This document shows positions 30,076 to 43,200 of a stretch of DNA of 64,000 nucleotides, piece after piece. The stretch spans positions 62,001 through 126,000 of the forward strand of contig JAHEWK010000040.1 in assembly GCA_020740775.1 (NCBI GenBank). Reading direction: 5' to 3'. The stretch is from Ilyonectria destructans (taxonomy: Eukaryota; Ascomycota; Sordariomycetes; Hypocreales; Nectriaceae). The notes beneath the pieces are model-generated. The model was not told the origin of the DNA and did no database searches. It worked only from the letters and a program-made list of their open reading frames with translations. Position 1 is the first letter of the stretch. Each line of letters begins with the position of its first letter. Both the position numbers and the translations under genes were made by a program.

Positions 30076-31249
30076 ATGGCATCTCAATTTATCGTACGCT
30101 GGGGCATTATGGCCACAGGTTCCATCGCGGAAGGTCTGTCTTTCCTCAAATAGGCTACTGGAATTACACATTGACAGTTGTTCTTCAGCTTTCAGCCAAG
30201 ATCTTTGTACCGACCCCACAACTCGGGACGTTTCCGACGTGAGCCATCGGGTCATGTCTGTGTCATCTTGGCGCTTTGAAAATGCCGCGGCCTTCGAACA
30301 AAACTGAACGTCAACTATGATGTAGCCATCTATGGACATTATTCCGACTTGTGGTTGACCAAGATGTTGATATCGTCGACGTCACTACCCCGCATTCCCA
30401 CCACCTTCCAAAATGGCATCCTAGCACTACAAGCTAGGAAGCACGTTCTTTGCGAGAAGCCGTTTACAGTTACTGCCGAGCAAGCTGGCTCTCTTGTGAA
30501 CCTCGCACGAAAGAAGAACGTGTTCGTCATTGAGGCTATGTGGGCTAGGTTTATGCCTATTAGCAAGAAGATACGTGACCTTGTGTGTAGAGGAAATGTA
30601 TCACGAGTCTTGCAGATCTCTCCTTCAACAAAGTCAAGAGAGAGGCCGGGAATTTAAGCTTCCTAGCTTCGCACCGCATGGTAAATTTTAATTTAGCAGG
30701 CAGTACATTATTCAATATTGGTGCCTACCCCTTCACTTGGGTTTATCAGGTCTTATACCACTTGTAACTGGAGGTAGAGAAAGGAACCACCCATTATTTC
30801 ATTAGCTATGACCAAGTATCATACATCATACTAGGACAGACGAAAATGTCGCCATTATTTACCACTTTTCGCAGCACGGCACCCTTGGCATTGCTATAAC
30901 TTCTCTCAGGGTGATTACAGATGTTGAGGAATCAGGCAACGCTTATAGCATTCGCATTCAGGGTTCTGAGGGCAAGATATCCGTCACTCACTCGGCATAT
31001 CGGCCAACCAATTTTCTTGTGACAAGAAGAGGCGGTGGCAATCGTGTTGAAATAGTGGAATGCCCGGTCCCGAAGGATGATGCACGCGTCAATCGGAGAC
31101 ATAGCTTCTTCTGGGAAGCAGATGAGACGTCAAGGTGTGCTCGGGGCGGTAAGATGGAGAGTGAGCTCATGCCACTAAATGAGACTCTGATGATGATGGA
31201 AACGATGCAAAAAGCCCTGGGGCAGGGGACGTGGTGTATGCGAAGGTGA
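30076..31249 (+). pseudogene. Gfo/Idh/MocA-family oxidoreductase, broken
   Basis: ATG 30076 starts an N-terminal Rossmann strand (RWGIMATGSIAE). Further on come VDIVDVTTPHSHH-like codons in a shifted frame near 30370, then HVLCEKPFTVTAEQAG (30440-30490), where EKP is the signature of the NAD(P)-binding/catalytic Lys. The C-terminal end reads FFWEADETSRCARGGKMES (31105-31170). The family oxidises sugars, inositols or dihydrodiols; this one resembles fungal dimeric dihydrodiol dehydrogenase-type proteins. At least three frame changes and several stops occur between these blocks (for example a missing base near 30610), more than introns can explain. It converges on the Zn2Cys6 gene. Confidence 0.8.
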
Positions 31250-31378
31250 CGACGGATCACGAGCCAATCTTCCTTTCGGATTCATTGCTGCAAGGAGAAC
31301 AACATCTGGCAGACACGGATTTCTCATGTTGCTTTTTCCTTCCTCACATTACTAGGAGAATACAATGTATCCTAAACG

Positions 31379-33503
31379 TTAGACCGCCAACACGCTGAAT
31401 CCCAGAGTGCGAAAGGAATCCGTCCAGTCGGTAGCACCTAGGCCCGTCTGCCGCATCTGGTCATCTGCTCTCCAAAGTTCCTGCACAATTTCCCATTGTC
31501 TTGTAATATTCCCAATATTATATCTCTCAAGTCTTTTCCACCATTTTATCAACAAGTCTCGCTGAGGCCCGATGGCTTCACATGACGCTATAAACCCTGG
31601 CCAAGTGATAGGGGCCATTACCGGCTCCTGCGAGATTTGCGCCTTTGCATCTTCAACTGCATGCATTTGTTCGGCCACGTACTGTACATTGTCCACAAGG
31701 TCTTCGGAGCAGAAACGCTGGATGCGTCGATAATAGTAGATGAGTGCCGCACGATGCCATGCATTGGCTTGTTGTGTAAAAATCCTCAGCATCAGGTCGT
31801 CATTTGGTGAGATTGACATTACGCTTTCAGATGGAAGTTTCCAGGCGAGTAATCTATCACCAAGTTCCTCGCACCTGTCAAGAATATCGCTTGGTATAGA
31901 GTTCTGTAGTCGCCCGTTATACTGCGAGAGAAGACCTGCAAGGCGGCATGCTTCCTGGATTGCTGCTGCGATGGATGGGGTAATTCCATAGATGTGCTCA
32001 TAGCAGTTGCTAGATTGAACTAGAATGTCATCTGAAGTTGAGCTTGTGTGCTCTGGCGATTGGGTGGGTTGGAAGGACGTAGTCTGAGCAAGAATGGCCA
32101 AGAACGCGCTGATTGCGTTGAGTTTTCGAGTAGAGTGGCTGATTACTTTCCACTGGCCCCGTAAGTTCCGCAACTGCGCGGTTGCATTTATATGCACGAT
32201 GAAGTCATTACCGTCTCCTGACATGGTCTTGATACATGTTAGCCTGCATTGAGGGATTGTACATAGAAGCGCTTACCCCAATGCTGAGCAAGGACAGCAT
32301 CGCCGTCATGAAAACTTGATAATCTGTACCGGGAGTTGAAGCATTAACAGCGCCTTGTAAGAAACAAGTTGCTTGGTATCTATGCCTGATGCCAATTTGT
32401 TGATACTTGGTTTGCGTCTTGTTGCAGTTCCAAAGGTGGAATGCTGAAGATGCAAGCAGGGAGTGATATATTGCTGAATAGGCTAGAGCTTTGGACGTGT
32501 TTGGATTTGACAAGCATATAACCGATCCTTCAAGCGCCGTAGAAAGGTATATTCCACGAAACACGTTTTCTGCATGAGCTATTGGCTGCATGAGATCAGC
32601 AATGTGAGAGTTGTAGTGGTTAATCAAGAGGTCAGCTTGATGATCCCCAAATAGCCTTGTTGTGATGTTTCGAATTGAAAATTCGCAACTAGATGAAGCT
32701 AGGGATGCCGAGTACGTCGTGACTGAGTCGGCTGGTGAACCAACGTCGTACTGTGAGGTTGCGCTGCTTTGGTTTACTAGAGCTCTGAAGGATTCGCTGT
32801 TTTCTCTCACTCCTTCTTCTATCTCCCGAGGCTGGTCACTGTCTTTAATCAGAGATTAGTGGGTACTTATCACTGGCAATGACTCTAAGCATTCCTCACC
32901 TTCTGATAGACCTAACTTTGAGATGGTTCTCGAGGCCCACAAGTTGGGTGATTGTGTGCCCTCGTCGTCGTCGCGATTAGCTTCTCTAGGGGAAGCATAT
33001 ACACCACTTCTATTATCTCCAGACGGGAAATGAGTAACCGAGAAACAAGTGATGTATGATGGTGCGAGGGCATCAAGTCGTTGGCAACCATGAATATTAG
33101 CTGGAAAGGCAGAAAACGGGCCTCTTGTGGACGAAACTCCGGTCTCAGTGTCATTATCGATGTCGGCCAGAAAGCCATCAATGTCTTCTATGCGGTGCCG
33201 ATTACCGGAATCCTTGTCTCAGTGGGGTTTAGTTATCAGCCTCGGATAATCTACAGTAGTAGTCCTCTTACCTAACTTGATAGTTCTTCGCCCTCTTGCG
33301 GACGCGACAGGTGGAGCGAGCGGGTTTGATACCCATTGGAGTCGGATATCATAACCACCACAGGCAATGCCTTTCTTCTCACAATTTTCACAAGCTATCT
33401 CCCTCTCGTCACATCTTATCTTCCGAGCTTTGCACGTCCAGCAGCTGGGTTTTATCAGTACGGGAGACGGAAACGGCAGTGGGGTCGTGAATGGCTGAAG
33501 CAT
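31379..33503 (-). CDS. Zn2Cys6 transcription factor (fungal-specific TF domain)
   Basis: Reads complement of 33272-33503, 32900-33217, 32277-32842 and 31379-32227; 654 aa. The three introns (54, 57 and 49 nt) all have GT/AG ends and keep phase. The binuclear zinc cluster is at residues 21-48 with spacing C-x2-C-x6-C-x6-C-x2-C-x6-C, followed by GGYDIRLQW, a stretch common to one subgroup of fungal regulators. The C-terminal two thirds is a helical fungal-specific TF domain (for example QEACRLAGLLSQYNGRL and WKRLERYNIG). It binds CGG-type DNA elements in the nucleus in known relatives; the target is unknown. No frame damage is seen. Confidence 0.85.
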
Positions 33504-34376
33504 ACCCTGTAAATGAATTTAGCCGGTTCATTGATGTAGTTCGAATGGTAATGTTTAGACTTCCATCGCTCTACTCAAGTGAGCGTGCGCGCATTCTCTA
33601 CGACTCTTTACATCTGTCCACAATGAAGCCAGTCAATGAAAACTCAGATCCAGTGGCCGAAGGTGGTGAGGGGTCGCCAACCTTTAGTCTAATCCTAAGA
33701 TCTAAGGCACCAATAGGTTTCCAAGACAAAATTCAAAACTCACACAGAGCTAATCCCAATCTGGAACTACTTACGACACCTCCATACAATTTTCTCGAAC
33801 AGGGGAAGGCGCACGTCCGCCGGGGGAAGTTGGAAGTTGGAAGCTGGGCGTGGTGGGCAAGTTGGCGGCTCCCTTGCGCTGAGTAGCCTTTCGGTACAAA
33901 GCTTGTTGGGTTGTTGCACGTGTTGAGAAGAGGGCGCGGTTTTAAGTGGTCGGCTCTAGGTGGGTGGATGAATAGACTTGGCCAATAGGGCGTGTGTGTG
34001 TGTTACCTTTATTTTGTGTAGCCAATAAGACGTATGCAGCAGGCTTTGAGAAGCAGGCACCATTTTGAGTGGCACGATTTGAAGAGCTTAATGCGAAACT
34101 AAGAGACCTAGCCAATAGGGCGAGGGTGAATAATTGAGACAAGGATCAGGGGACTGAGACTAGCAGAGATCAATCAGTCGCAATACCAAAGAGGGAAAAT
34201 TGTCAATTTGAGTATAAGAAGCTGGCATGCCAAGATGTCCTGGTGTTGAGATCATTGTACTTTATCACTCGCACTGGTGTTGAAACCACACTCTTATTTC
34301 CCCCACATATCAATCTGTAAGTTTTCCAAACCCAATACAACAGCCCAAAATACCAACTATTATTATACTAGGCTAC
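33504..34376. other. Intergenic with degenerate CCAATAGGGCG repeats
   Basis: The promoter side of the Zn2Cys6 gene and the 3' side of the next gene. At 33975-34125 the words GGCCAATAGGGCG, GCCAATAAGACG and GCCAATAGGGCG recur at spacings of about 40 and 90 bp, looking like an old imperfect repeat. No gene is supported. Confidence 0.4.
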
Positions 34377-35900
34377 TTAAAGTCTCTTTGTGGGATGCCT
34401 CTTGTTCCTGCCACCTGGTTTGGTAGTTGATGACCTCATATTAGGACGAACGGAGGATCGGAGTGTGGCAGATATGTTAGGTGATCGAGAGTCCTCGTTT
34501 TCCTTCGCTTCACCTTCTTCATGGTTATCATTTTCATCAGAGTCTACGGACGTTAAAGGGGAGACCGGCGACCCTGCAATGATTGGAGATGTTGCGGTAG
34601 TTACAGTAGACCCCCTGAGTCTCTTGGGGGCGGGGTTCTTCGAACTTGACTGAGACGATGGAGATGCGGAGATTGCGGGCCTTTTGTTCTGAGATGGAGT
34701 AACGGGTTGTTGGGATGGACCTCCCTGCGGCGATTGTGATGATTGTGACCGTGACTGTTGCGCCTGTGAAGATTTCTTTGAGGGAGACTTGAACATAGAC
34801 CTCGCTGCTGCGAAGCCGCCAGCTTGGGATGGGCCAGGTTCGGTTTTAGAGGGGGAGACTGTGTTAGCGGCAGGTGCAGGTGGCGTGCTCTTGTCCGGAA
34901 ACGTCCAAGAGTCGGGAACGACAATGAAAACATAGTCCTTCTCATCAACTGTAGGGGCAGCTACCATAAGACTATGGTCAAGCAGGCCAACAATCTTGCC
35001 GACGCAGTTGAAGGGAACACCTGGTACAAACTGTGTATCTTTCCTATCTGCCATCTTCTTGCAGAGGAGAGAGAATGGCAAAGCGCGAATAGGAAAGAGA
35101 ATAAAAACTTGAAAGGGGTGGAAGCCTTTGAAAGGGCTCTTTGATGGCTGACCCGGAGTGATGTAGGTACAGCACTGGATAAATGCACAGCATCTCAGCT
35201 GCGCATCATCCAACAGCGGGACAGAGTCCTTGATCAAGTGGGTTTGACCTGTCCCGAGAACCTGCCCCGTCAAAGAAACAACCGGTCGGATAAGTGGAAA
35301 GCCCTCACTATCGCAAAGAGTTCGTGGGTCAATGCTGATAGTTACATTAGTGGCAAGCGCGATAGTCGAACTCGAGCTAAGGGGAAACGATAAGTCTGCT
35401 TACGCTTGGTATCCAAAGTCGCGTATGAGAACAACTGGAACCTTGTACACTTCGCCGTCACCATCTTCATCGGTGAAAACATCAGGCTCCCGCAGCACCC
35501 ACTCCAGTGCGTAGGGGTGTACTTTGCCAGTGAAATGGAACCACTGATTCTCCCACTCCGATTCAACAATCTGCTGGTTATAGACAGAGAGGTTGAGACT
35601 AAAGTAAATCGGCAGTGGATCAGGGGATCGATACCCTTCAGGGCGCAGCACAGAATATTCAGGCAGTGTCATATAGGGAGGGGGTGGAAGAAAAACCCTG
35701 CCAAGAGCTTCAACATTAAGGCTCTTGATGAGTTGTTCATCTGATGTAGGAAACCGCGTTGGGGTATCCAGCTGACCAAAAAAGGACATGGTCATATCAC
35801 TACCAAGGTTTTTCTGAGAGTCATAAGGCATGCGCGGAGGGGGATGACCGCTAAGAGTGGAAGTTGAGGTAGAATTTGAGGTAGAAGTTGATGAAGGCAT
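34377..35900 (-). CDS. Unknown protein, possible OB-fold, divergent from Helitron gene
   Basis: ATG 35900; exons 35404-35900 and 34377-35334 with a 69-nt intron (GTAAGC...TATCAG) give 484 aa. Another intron near 35050-35100 is possible. The N-terminal part has a beta-rich block (FHFTGKVHPYALEWVLRE), then a second (VSLTGQVLGTGQTHLI) and a third (PFNCVGKIVGLLDHSL) that could be OB-like barrels; the C-terminal 200 residues are Ser/Pro/Gln-rich, disordered and basic at the end. I recall similar uncharacterised proteins as multicopy in fungal genomes, which would fit a mobile-element passenger, but this is unverified. It is divergently arranged with the Rep-helicase, with repeats between them. No catalytic motif is visible. 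Confidence 0.6.
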
Positions 35901-36136
35901 GATATATTGAACTGGCAAATGTTTCGATAAAAAATGGGAGAGCAGTTAAGATTACGACTCTGTGAGAGAGAGAGAGCAATAGTAAGATAAGCCTGCAAGA
36001 TTGGTATATAAATGTATAGAACAAAGAAGAAACACATCTGATATTTATGATCGATTAATTGATATAGTATGTACAATGCGAAGATTGATACCACTTGGTA
36101 AAGATACTGTATTTCGTTACGCAGAGAGGATGTGGG

Positions 36137-36419
36137 ATCGCCGATCTCAATCCAACATTTTCAGCTAAGAGCTACTATCCCTGCCGATGTGGATACTTGC
36201 ACAATTGAATTGACCAATTAACGTAGATGGTGAACAGATTTGCTTTTTCCATGAGTACAAAGGATTGGCCAAAACGTAAGCACATATCGCCGATCGTCGT
36301 CAAGCAACTTGAGTTAAGAGCCTTGATCCCTGCCAAGTGGATACTTTCACAGCGGAATTGATCAATCAACGTAGCCGTTGAACAGAATTGCTTCTTCCAC
36401 GATTACAAAGGATTGACTA
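36137..36419. repeat. Diverged direct repeat pair, about 130 bp each
   Basis: Two diverged copies (about 36137-36270 and 36289-36419) share GCCGATC, ATCCCTGCC, GTGGATACTT, AACGTAG and TACAAAGGATTG in the same order. They lie between the divergent genes. Confidence 0.8.
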
Positions 36420-36540
36420 AGATATTAACACATGAAAAAAAAAAAAGATGAGAGCTGAGCACTATATGATAGGTAGATGAAATAACGTGGTGTGTATTAT
36501 GTCAATCACATAAGTGTCCATCGATGTTACCATTACAACG

Positions 36541-36910
36541 AAAGAGGGTGAAGGGATATTTTGATCTATTGGTATATCAATACTGCAGCGGCCATATGAA
36601 TAAGAGGGTGGAGGAGTATGGTGCCGTATTGGTATACCGGTGTAATGGCATTCCGACTAGATAATGGGATGAATAATCCAGCCTGATGTTATTAATGTTA
36701 TAAGAATAAGAGGGTGGGGGAGTATGATGCTCTACTGGTATACCGGAGTGTGATGATGGTCCGAGTAGATGATGGGATGAATAATCAAGTCCGAAGTTAA
36801 TCATCGCGAAAGTAAGAGGGTGGAGGAGTATGATGCTCTATTGGTATACCGGTGTGATGATGCTCCGAGTAGATGAAGGGATGAATAATCAAGTCTGATA
36901 TTGGGATGAA
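36541..36910. repeat. 106-bp tandem repeat, about 3.5 copies
   Basis: Units start at 36601, 36707 and 36813, with a degenerate partial unit from 36541. Each contains TAAGAGGGTGGAGGAGTATG-like sequence, TATTGGTATACCGG, and GATGGGATGAATAATC. The regular 106-bp spacing in the intergenic region upstream of the Rep-helicase suggests a promoter or iteron-like array. Confidence 0.9.
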
Positions 36911-37232
36911 ATTGGAAGACTAAAGAAGAACATGGTGGGATAGACCTATCATTTATTGGTAGATGGGTCAAGACAATGACGATAGAGGATTTTATCATAT
37001 AGTTTGATAGGTATAATAGAGATAAAGATGACGTGGGAGTATCGGGATAGAATCGGATCAAGAGCAGAGTAGGACCGGTTAGTGTGGGAGAATCGAAATC
37101 TGCCCCAGAATGTACCGATCACAAAACAGCATTTTGAATGGCATCAACCTTTATTGTTCATATTTATAATGCTATTTGGCTTAATACATATGATTACGCA
37201 CCCTAAGAATACACGACATACACTATCTTGTA

Positions 37233-40200
37233 ATGGATTCGTCATTATCTGCTCTACTTGAAAGGTTGCGTGGTCGAACGTCTGGCAGCACACTCGGCAG
37301 TCTCGGGCTGAACACGTACAATGATATCTTTAGTGCGGCAAACTCGAATACAAACGCAACACTAAGAGAATCACATTCTATTGTCCAACCAAGCATATGC
37401 GATCGTGTTCCGGATGTCCAGCCTGTGGGCTTGGCATTAATGAAGTCACATTCTACTGTCCAACCGAGTACACCTGGTGATATTCCAGAAACCGTACCTA
37501 TAGACTCGGCACTAGACGGATCGCAATCAACTGGCCAATCAAGCAAACCAGGCAATCACCAACAATACCGATCAAGTGTAAATCAAATCGACAATGCCAA
37601 TGCGCAAACACAGGCGGCAGGAAACTGGATGACCCGGCCACCACCAGGGAGCACGACGCCGACACAAGTGCCTCCAAGAAAAAGAGGCAGACCGCGAGGT
37701 TCTCGTGTACCAAGGCGGAGAGTTGGAGAAGGAAATCGGGTGCAGGAACATCAGCCAAGTGCATACCAAGCCGACACCATCAATACTCAAGTACAGAGCC
37801 CTGAAAGTTGGATGAGTCGACCGCCGCCAAGGAGTACGACACCAATACAAGCGCCTCCAAGATCAAGAGGCAAACCGCGAACTTCTCGTGCATCAAGACG
37901 GAAAGATGCCCGGGAAAGAAACTGGAGGCAAAGGAGACAAATCCAACAGCAAAGACCACTGGTTGCCATTGGGACCCAACATCACCCGCACAATGCACTG
38001 GGCATGCAGCAATGTATGAGCATTCTAAGCTTTTCAGATGTGGATCAACATGGCCAACAAGAACTTGGCGCCAAGCGTAAGGCTGACCAACGCGGACAAG
38101 AACAAAACAAAAGGCAAAATCGAAGACGGGTTGAGAGTAGCAACCTTGAAGAGCAAACCCAGGCATTCAAGAGAGCTATTAAGCATCTGGAAGATGAATT
38201 TACAGAGAAGGAGAGAATATCCTACACAAAGGATTGGCGTAAGCCGGTCCCCCGTGAGAGGAATATATCCACAGTCATGGACTTTTATCAAGCATTTCAC
38301 AACATGGACACCCTACCCATACACACATGCATGATATGCTATCGGAAAATCAGCACCATGGAGATAAAAGAGCTTAGCTGGGAAGAGTGGACAAATAGCG
38401 CAGCGATGAATAGCTGCCGCACGTTTTCATGTCCAGATTGCTTCCCTGTTGGCAAGGCTATACGGAGCTGCGAAAACTGTGCAATGAAGATCCGCGAATG
38501 CAATATGGCGCGGGGTGGGAACTTGCATCAAGCACTTGGTTGCGAGCACATGTACCCGGATGCTCTCAGAGACCTGACATTGGTTGAGGAGAAGCTGATC
38601 GCACTCAACACCCATTTCGGCTTCGTTGCAAGAATCAAAGTGACAAAAAGCACCAAACAGAGTACGGCATATGCACGGCATGTAAAGGGTCACATAACTG
38701 TGTTTCCAAACAGTGTTCAAGACTTGGTTACCACAGTACTACCACATCCGCTTCTACAATCTTTGGAGGACATCCATATATCTTGGCATGGGCCGCAGAG
38801 ACCAGCCCCCAGCGATCTATCCAAGTTGCTCTCAGTCCGGAGAGGAGCTGTGGAACGGGCGTTGCTTTGGCTAAAAGAATTTAACCCCCACTATCGGCAC
38901 ATCCAAATCGACAAAGCCGAGTTGGATAGTTGGGGAGAGCCGGCGCATGGGGTTCCGAGCCAGATCTATGACAGGATAGAAAGAGATGAACCATCGGCAT
39001 GGGAAGAAACGCGAACAGCGCACATTGTGCCCCCAGCAGAACGTGGAATGGATGACACTGGGCCCCAGTCACTCGAACAGATTGTGGACGGGCTGGGCAG
39101 AGCGTATGATGAGAATGATGTAAGTTACGACGAGGATCAGCAGCTCTATGACGAGCGCAGTCGGGAGGAGCTCGAGTATGAGGGCATGGGAAGCTTTCTT
39201 GATGAGATCCTTGCATCTGGTATGTTTCCACTGGATACAGCACCGCGAGCAACCGATGCCGATAAACTGCAATTTGCTATTGATACCATCAGAGGTGGAC
39301 ACACAAATGCGCAAACACAGCCGCCCAACCAGCCGACTGGGAGCGCGCAGGATTCGCACCTTCAGCCATACATTCACATTTCAAGAGGCAATGAGTTTGC
39401 AGATAGCAATGATCTCTGGCATCTTGCAAAAGCATTTCCAACACTATTCCCGTTCGGTTTCGGTGGGCCACGGTGCAAGGAAGAGATGGAATCGGACCTG
39501 TGGAAGAACAGTGTCCAGCTCACAGGGCGTATCCGTGATAGAGACAGTATTGGAGAGGGTGGAGAGGATGCGATTTCGCCAACACGTAATCTCCGACTTC
39601 ACGCATGGATGAAGAAAGTGCTGCAACGACATGGTGGTCGCTTTGCCAATCATCCGGCGTTTTCATTCCTAGTATTCAACATAGAGGTTCGGTCTAGGAA
39701 TAGAGGAGTAAGTATGGTGAGCGTGCGACGGACCGATTTTCCTGAGGTTGAGAGGATCATTCAGTCGTTAACACCAGAGAGGCTGTGGGAAGTGCAAAAG
39801 GAGTTAGAGGCTGGCGGGAGCACCCGAGATGAAGGTATCAAAAAGCTCCTGCGATACATCTCATACTTTGGCTACAAACAGGCCATGTCGCAGGAGTCGC
39901 GGCTAGCCATGCGCAGAAAGATTAAAGCGCTCATCATCAGATACGGTATACCGGCGATTTGGTTTACGCTGAATCCCAATGACATTACGAACCCGGTAAA
40001 ACTACGTCTGGCGGCATACCGAAAGGAGGACAAGGCTGCCGCGGAAGCAACCCTGCTTCGGGCCCTTCAGGATAGGTATGAGAGAGTGAAGCTGGCGATA
40101 ACTGACCCCATAAGCTCTGCCATCTTCTTCCACCGCGAAGTAGAGATGTTCTTTGAGCATTACGTCAAGGTTGGGGAGGAATCTGTTTTTGGTCGGATTG

Positions 40201-43200
40201 GACAGTATTTCGGCGCTGTCGAGACCAACGAACGCGGTGCTCTTCATGTCCATGGTTTGTTATGGCTCGAAGGGAACTTGGAGCTCGGGGAGTTCATCGG
40301 TGCTCATGGAAACGGGGAGGATGATGAGGGTGCGGCAATGGAACGGGAAGGAATCCTGAAATATGTCGATTCTGTCTTTACCGAGGTATGTGCATCCATA
40401 TATCCATATAACCAAAAGCCAACGTAGGTCGGAAGCTAAACTATCATCTAGGATCTGGACGAATCCGCTGCCTTTAGCGAGGAGAGCGAGACTAGGGTGG
40501 TTTACGACAACATATCCTACCTGATGACCGATGCTGGGCGCTTCTCTGAACAGTTTGACGATGAAGCCCACTTTTGCGCGGGCAGGGTCCAGATGCACGT
40601 CCATACCGCAACTTGTGTCAAATACTCTCATATCAAGGAGGGAGAAAAGAAGCCCACGTGTCGATTCCATGCGCCTTGGAAGCTCTTTACAAAAAGCGAA
40701 TTCGGCGCGGATGGTATACTTCGGCTCCAACGCTCACATCCCATGATCAATCGATGGAACAAGCCAATGGCGGTTGGGTTGCGGCACAATCACGACATCT
40801 CCTTCATCGGTACCCAAAGCAAGACAATGGCGCTGATATATTACTTGACAAACTACACCACAAAAATCCAAGATCCGATCTGGAAGAGAGTGGCCATAGC
40901 AGCAGAGCTCTTTCCGAGTATCAGCACAACCAGCGCCGTCGGGCTCGGTGCAACAACTGCAAACTACGAAGCCAAGGCAAATGTAAACCGCCAGTATCTG
41001 ATGAGAATCGCAAACAGAATATTCACTGAGCGGCCATTATCGCAGGTGGAGGTGATTGCGCACTTCTTGGATTACCCAAGTGAGTTCTCGAGTACCAAAC
41101 AATGGTCATATGTGAATATGACAATGATATACTGGGCAATACTCCGACGCTGGCAGTATCTCCAGCAATGCAGTAGCACTTTAGGCGACGACGATGATCG
41201 ACCTATCGAGAACATAGGTGGCAACGGTAACGGCAACGACGCGGAAGCCAGCGCGGAGAGGGTCTTGGTGGGAAGCGATGGCAAGAAGCTACCATACATT
41301 GAAGCCTACCACCACCGTGGAGAGGTGCTGCAGACATTATGCTTCTATGACTACATGTCACTTGTTACATTACAAAAGAGGATAGATTCATCTTCCAAGG
41401 AGTTGGTGAAGATAGAATTTGAAAGGAACTGGAAGCCGGGAAGGGACTGGGTGCAGGTTTTAAGACCCCCGGGGAAGTATGCAGTGCCATGCATCAACGG
41501 CTTTCTCGATATGGACTTTGATATTGACACAAACGCAGACAGATACCGCAGGTAAGCACAAGCCATAGAACAGATGGGATGGATAAACGAGGAGCATACA
41601 CTAATATTAGTACCAGAGCTGCAGTACAGCACCTCGCACTCTTTGTGCCATGGGAGAAGTTCACTACAGCAGCATCAGGCGATATTAATGAAATCTGGGA
41701 ACACTGGAGACGGCGACTCCCCAAAAGACTCCAGACTATCGCAGGCAACATCCAGCTCTTGAAGCGATCAGCGGAAGATGCGCGGCGAGATGCAAAGCAG
41801 TGGGCGGCTGCGGGGGACGACGCCGTTTTGGATGACATCGACGCTATGGGGTATGATTTCCAAGATCCTACAGGCCCAGTAAAAGCATATCGCCCAGACC
41901 AGGTTGGCCAGCTTGGCCGATTGATTGAGACAGTACGAGGTGCTACAGCCCCTAACCAGGTGACCGCTGGTTCGGAGCATCTTTTGCAGATGCTAGATCA
42001 GCTCCACGAAGCCCAAGCAGATATCCCCGACTTTGCGGATGATGTCGAGACTGTCGCTTCCGCAGAGAACCCAGCGCAGTACCAGCCAACCATGGTAGCC
42101 AAGAGCGAGCTCCCAACGCAACGTCAGCTTAGAGGAATTAAGAGCAAGCAGGATCAAGCTGACAAGGAAATTGTGAAAAGAATCCGAGGCTCTGATGGAG
42201 TTCAGATTACGCAGAACACAGCTGCCGGCGCAGAAGCATCACTGGACCATACCTTCGCGGGCGCGGGAGAAGATATTATAGAAATGTCAGAAACAGACAC
42301 CCGGAACACTCAGAGAGCCAGTGCCAGGGTCGCCTTTGGACCGTCGACAACATTCCTCCAAGCCGGTCGGGAGATTGCAAGGAGGTTTACCTTGAACGAG
42401 CGGCAGGAAATCGCCTTCCTTTTAGTGTGTCGCCATCTCGATACCATCCCGGATGAAGATAACAGCGATAATTTTGATAGCAGCAATGTCGAGAACAATG
42501 ATAACGCGCAACTATGCGAGTTCCTGGGGGGGGAGGGCGGCACCGGGAAGTCCAGGGTCATCGAGGCGTTGGCGGAATTGTTCGCTAGCAAAGACATATC
42601 GCACAGGCTGCTTATGACGGCGACATCGGGGGCCGCAGCAGCGCGGATCAACGGCGTGACTATTCACTCCGCCTGTGGGATGCAACCCAACGCATCCGGC
42701 AGCAATGCCGACGATGGCAGCACGGTAACCTACGTGGACGGTGATGCTCGAAGAAGATGGAGAGAAAAGTGGCTGCTCATCATTGACGAGGTGAGCATGC
42801 TGGGCCTCCAGACGCTCTCCGACATCAACAAGCGACTTTGCGCCTCCCGGGGATCGAATCAAGATTTTGGCGGCATCCCAGTGGTGCTACTATCAGGAGA
42901 TTTCCACCAGTTCCGCCCGGTGCAAAACAAGTCGCTGTTGACGCCATGGTCCGCCCTCAGGATTGCGGACGAAATGAGGGCGCACGCACTCTGGGCTCGA
43001 TTTACCACCGTCGTTATGCTCACCGAACAGGTGCGCGCAGCGGGGGACCCGGAGCTGCAGCGGCTGCTGACTCGGATCCGGCAGGGGCAGCAAGACGAGT
43101 CCGACATGGAGCTTCTTAATAGCCGGTGCTTTCAGGAAGTCCGAGCCATACCATGGGGCAAGGGCATCACAGTAGTTACACCCCTCAACAGCACTAGATG

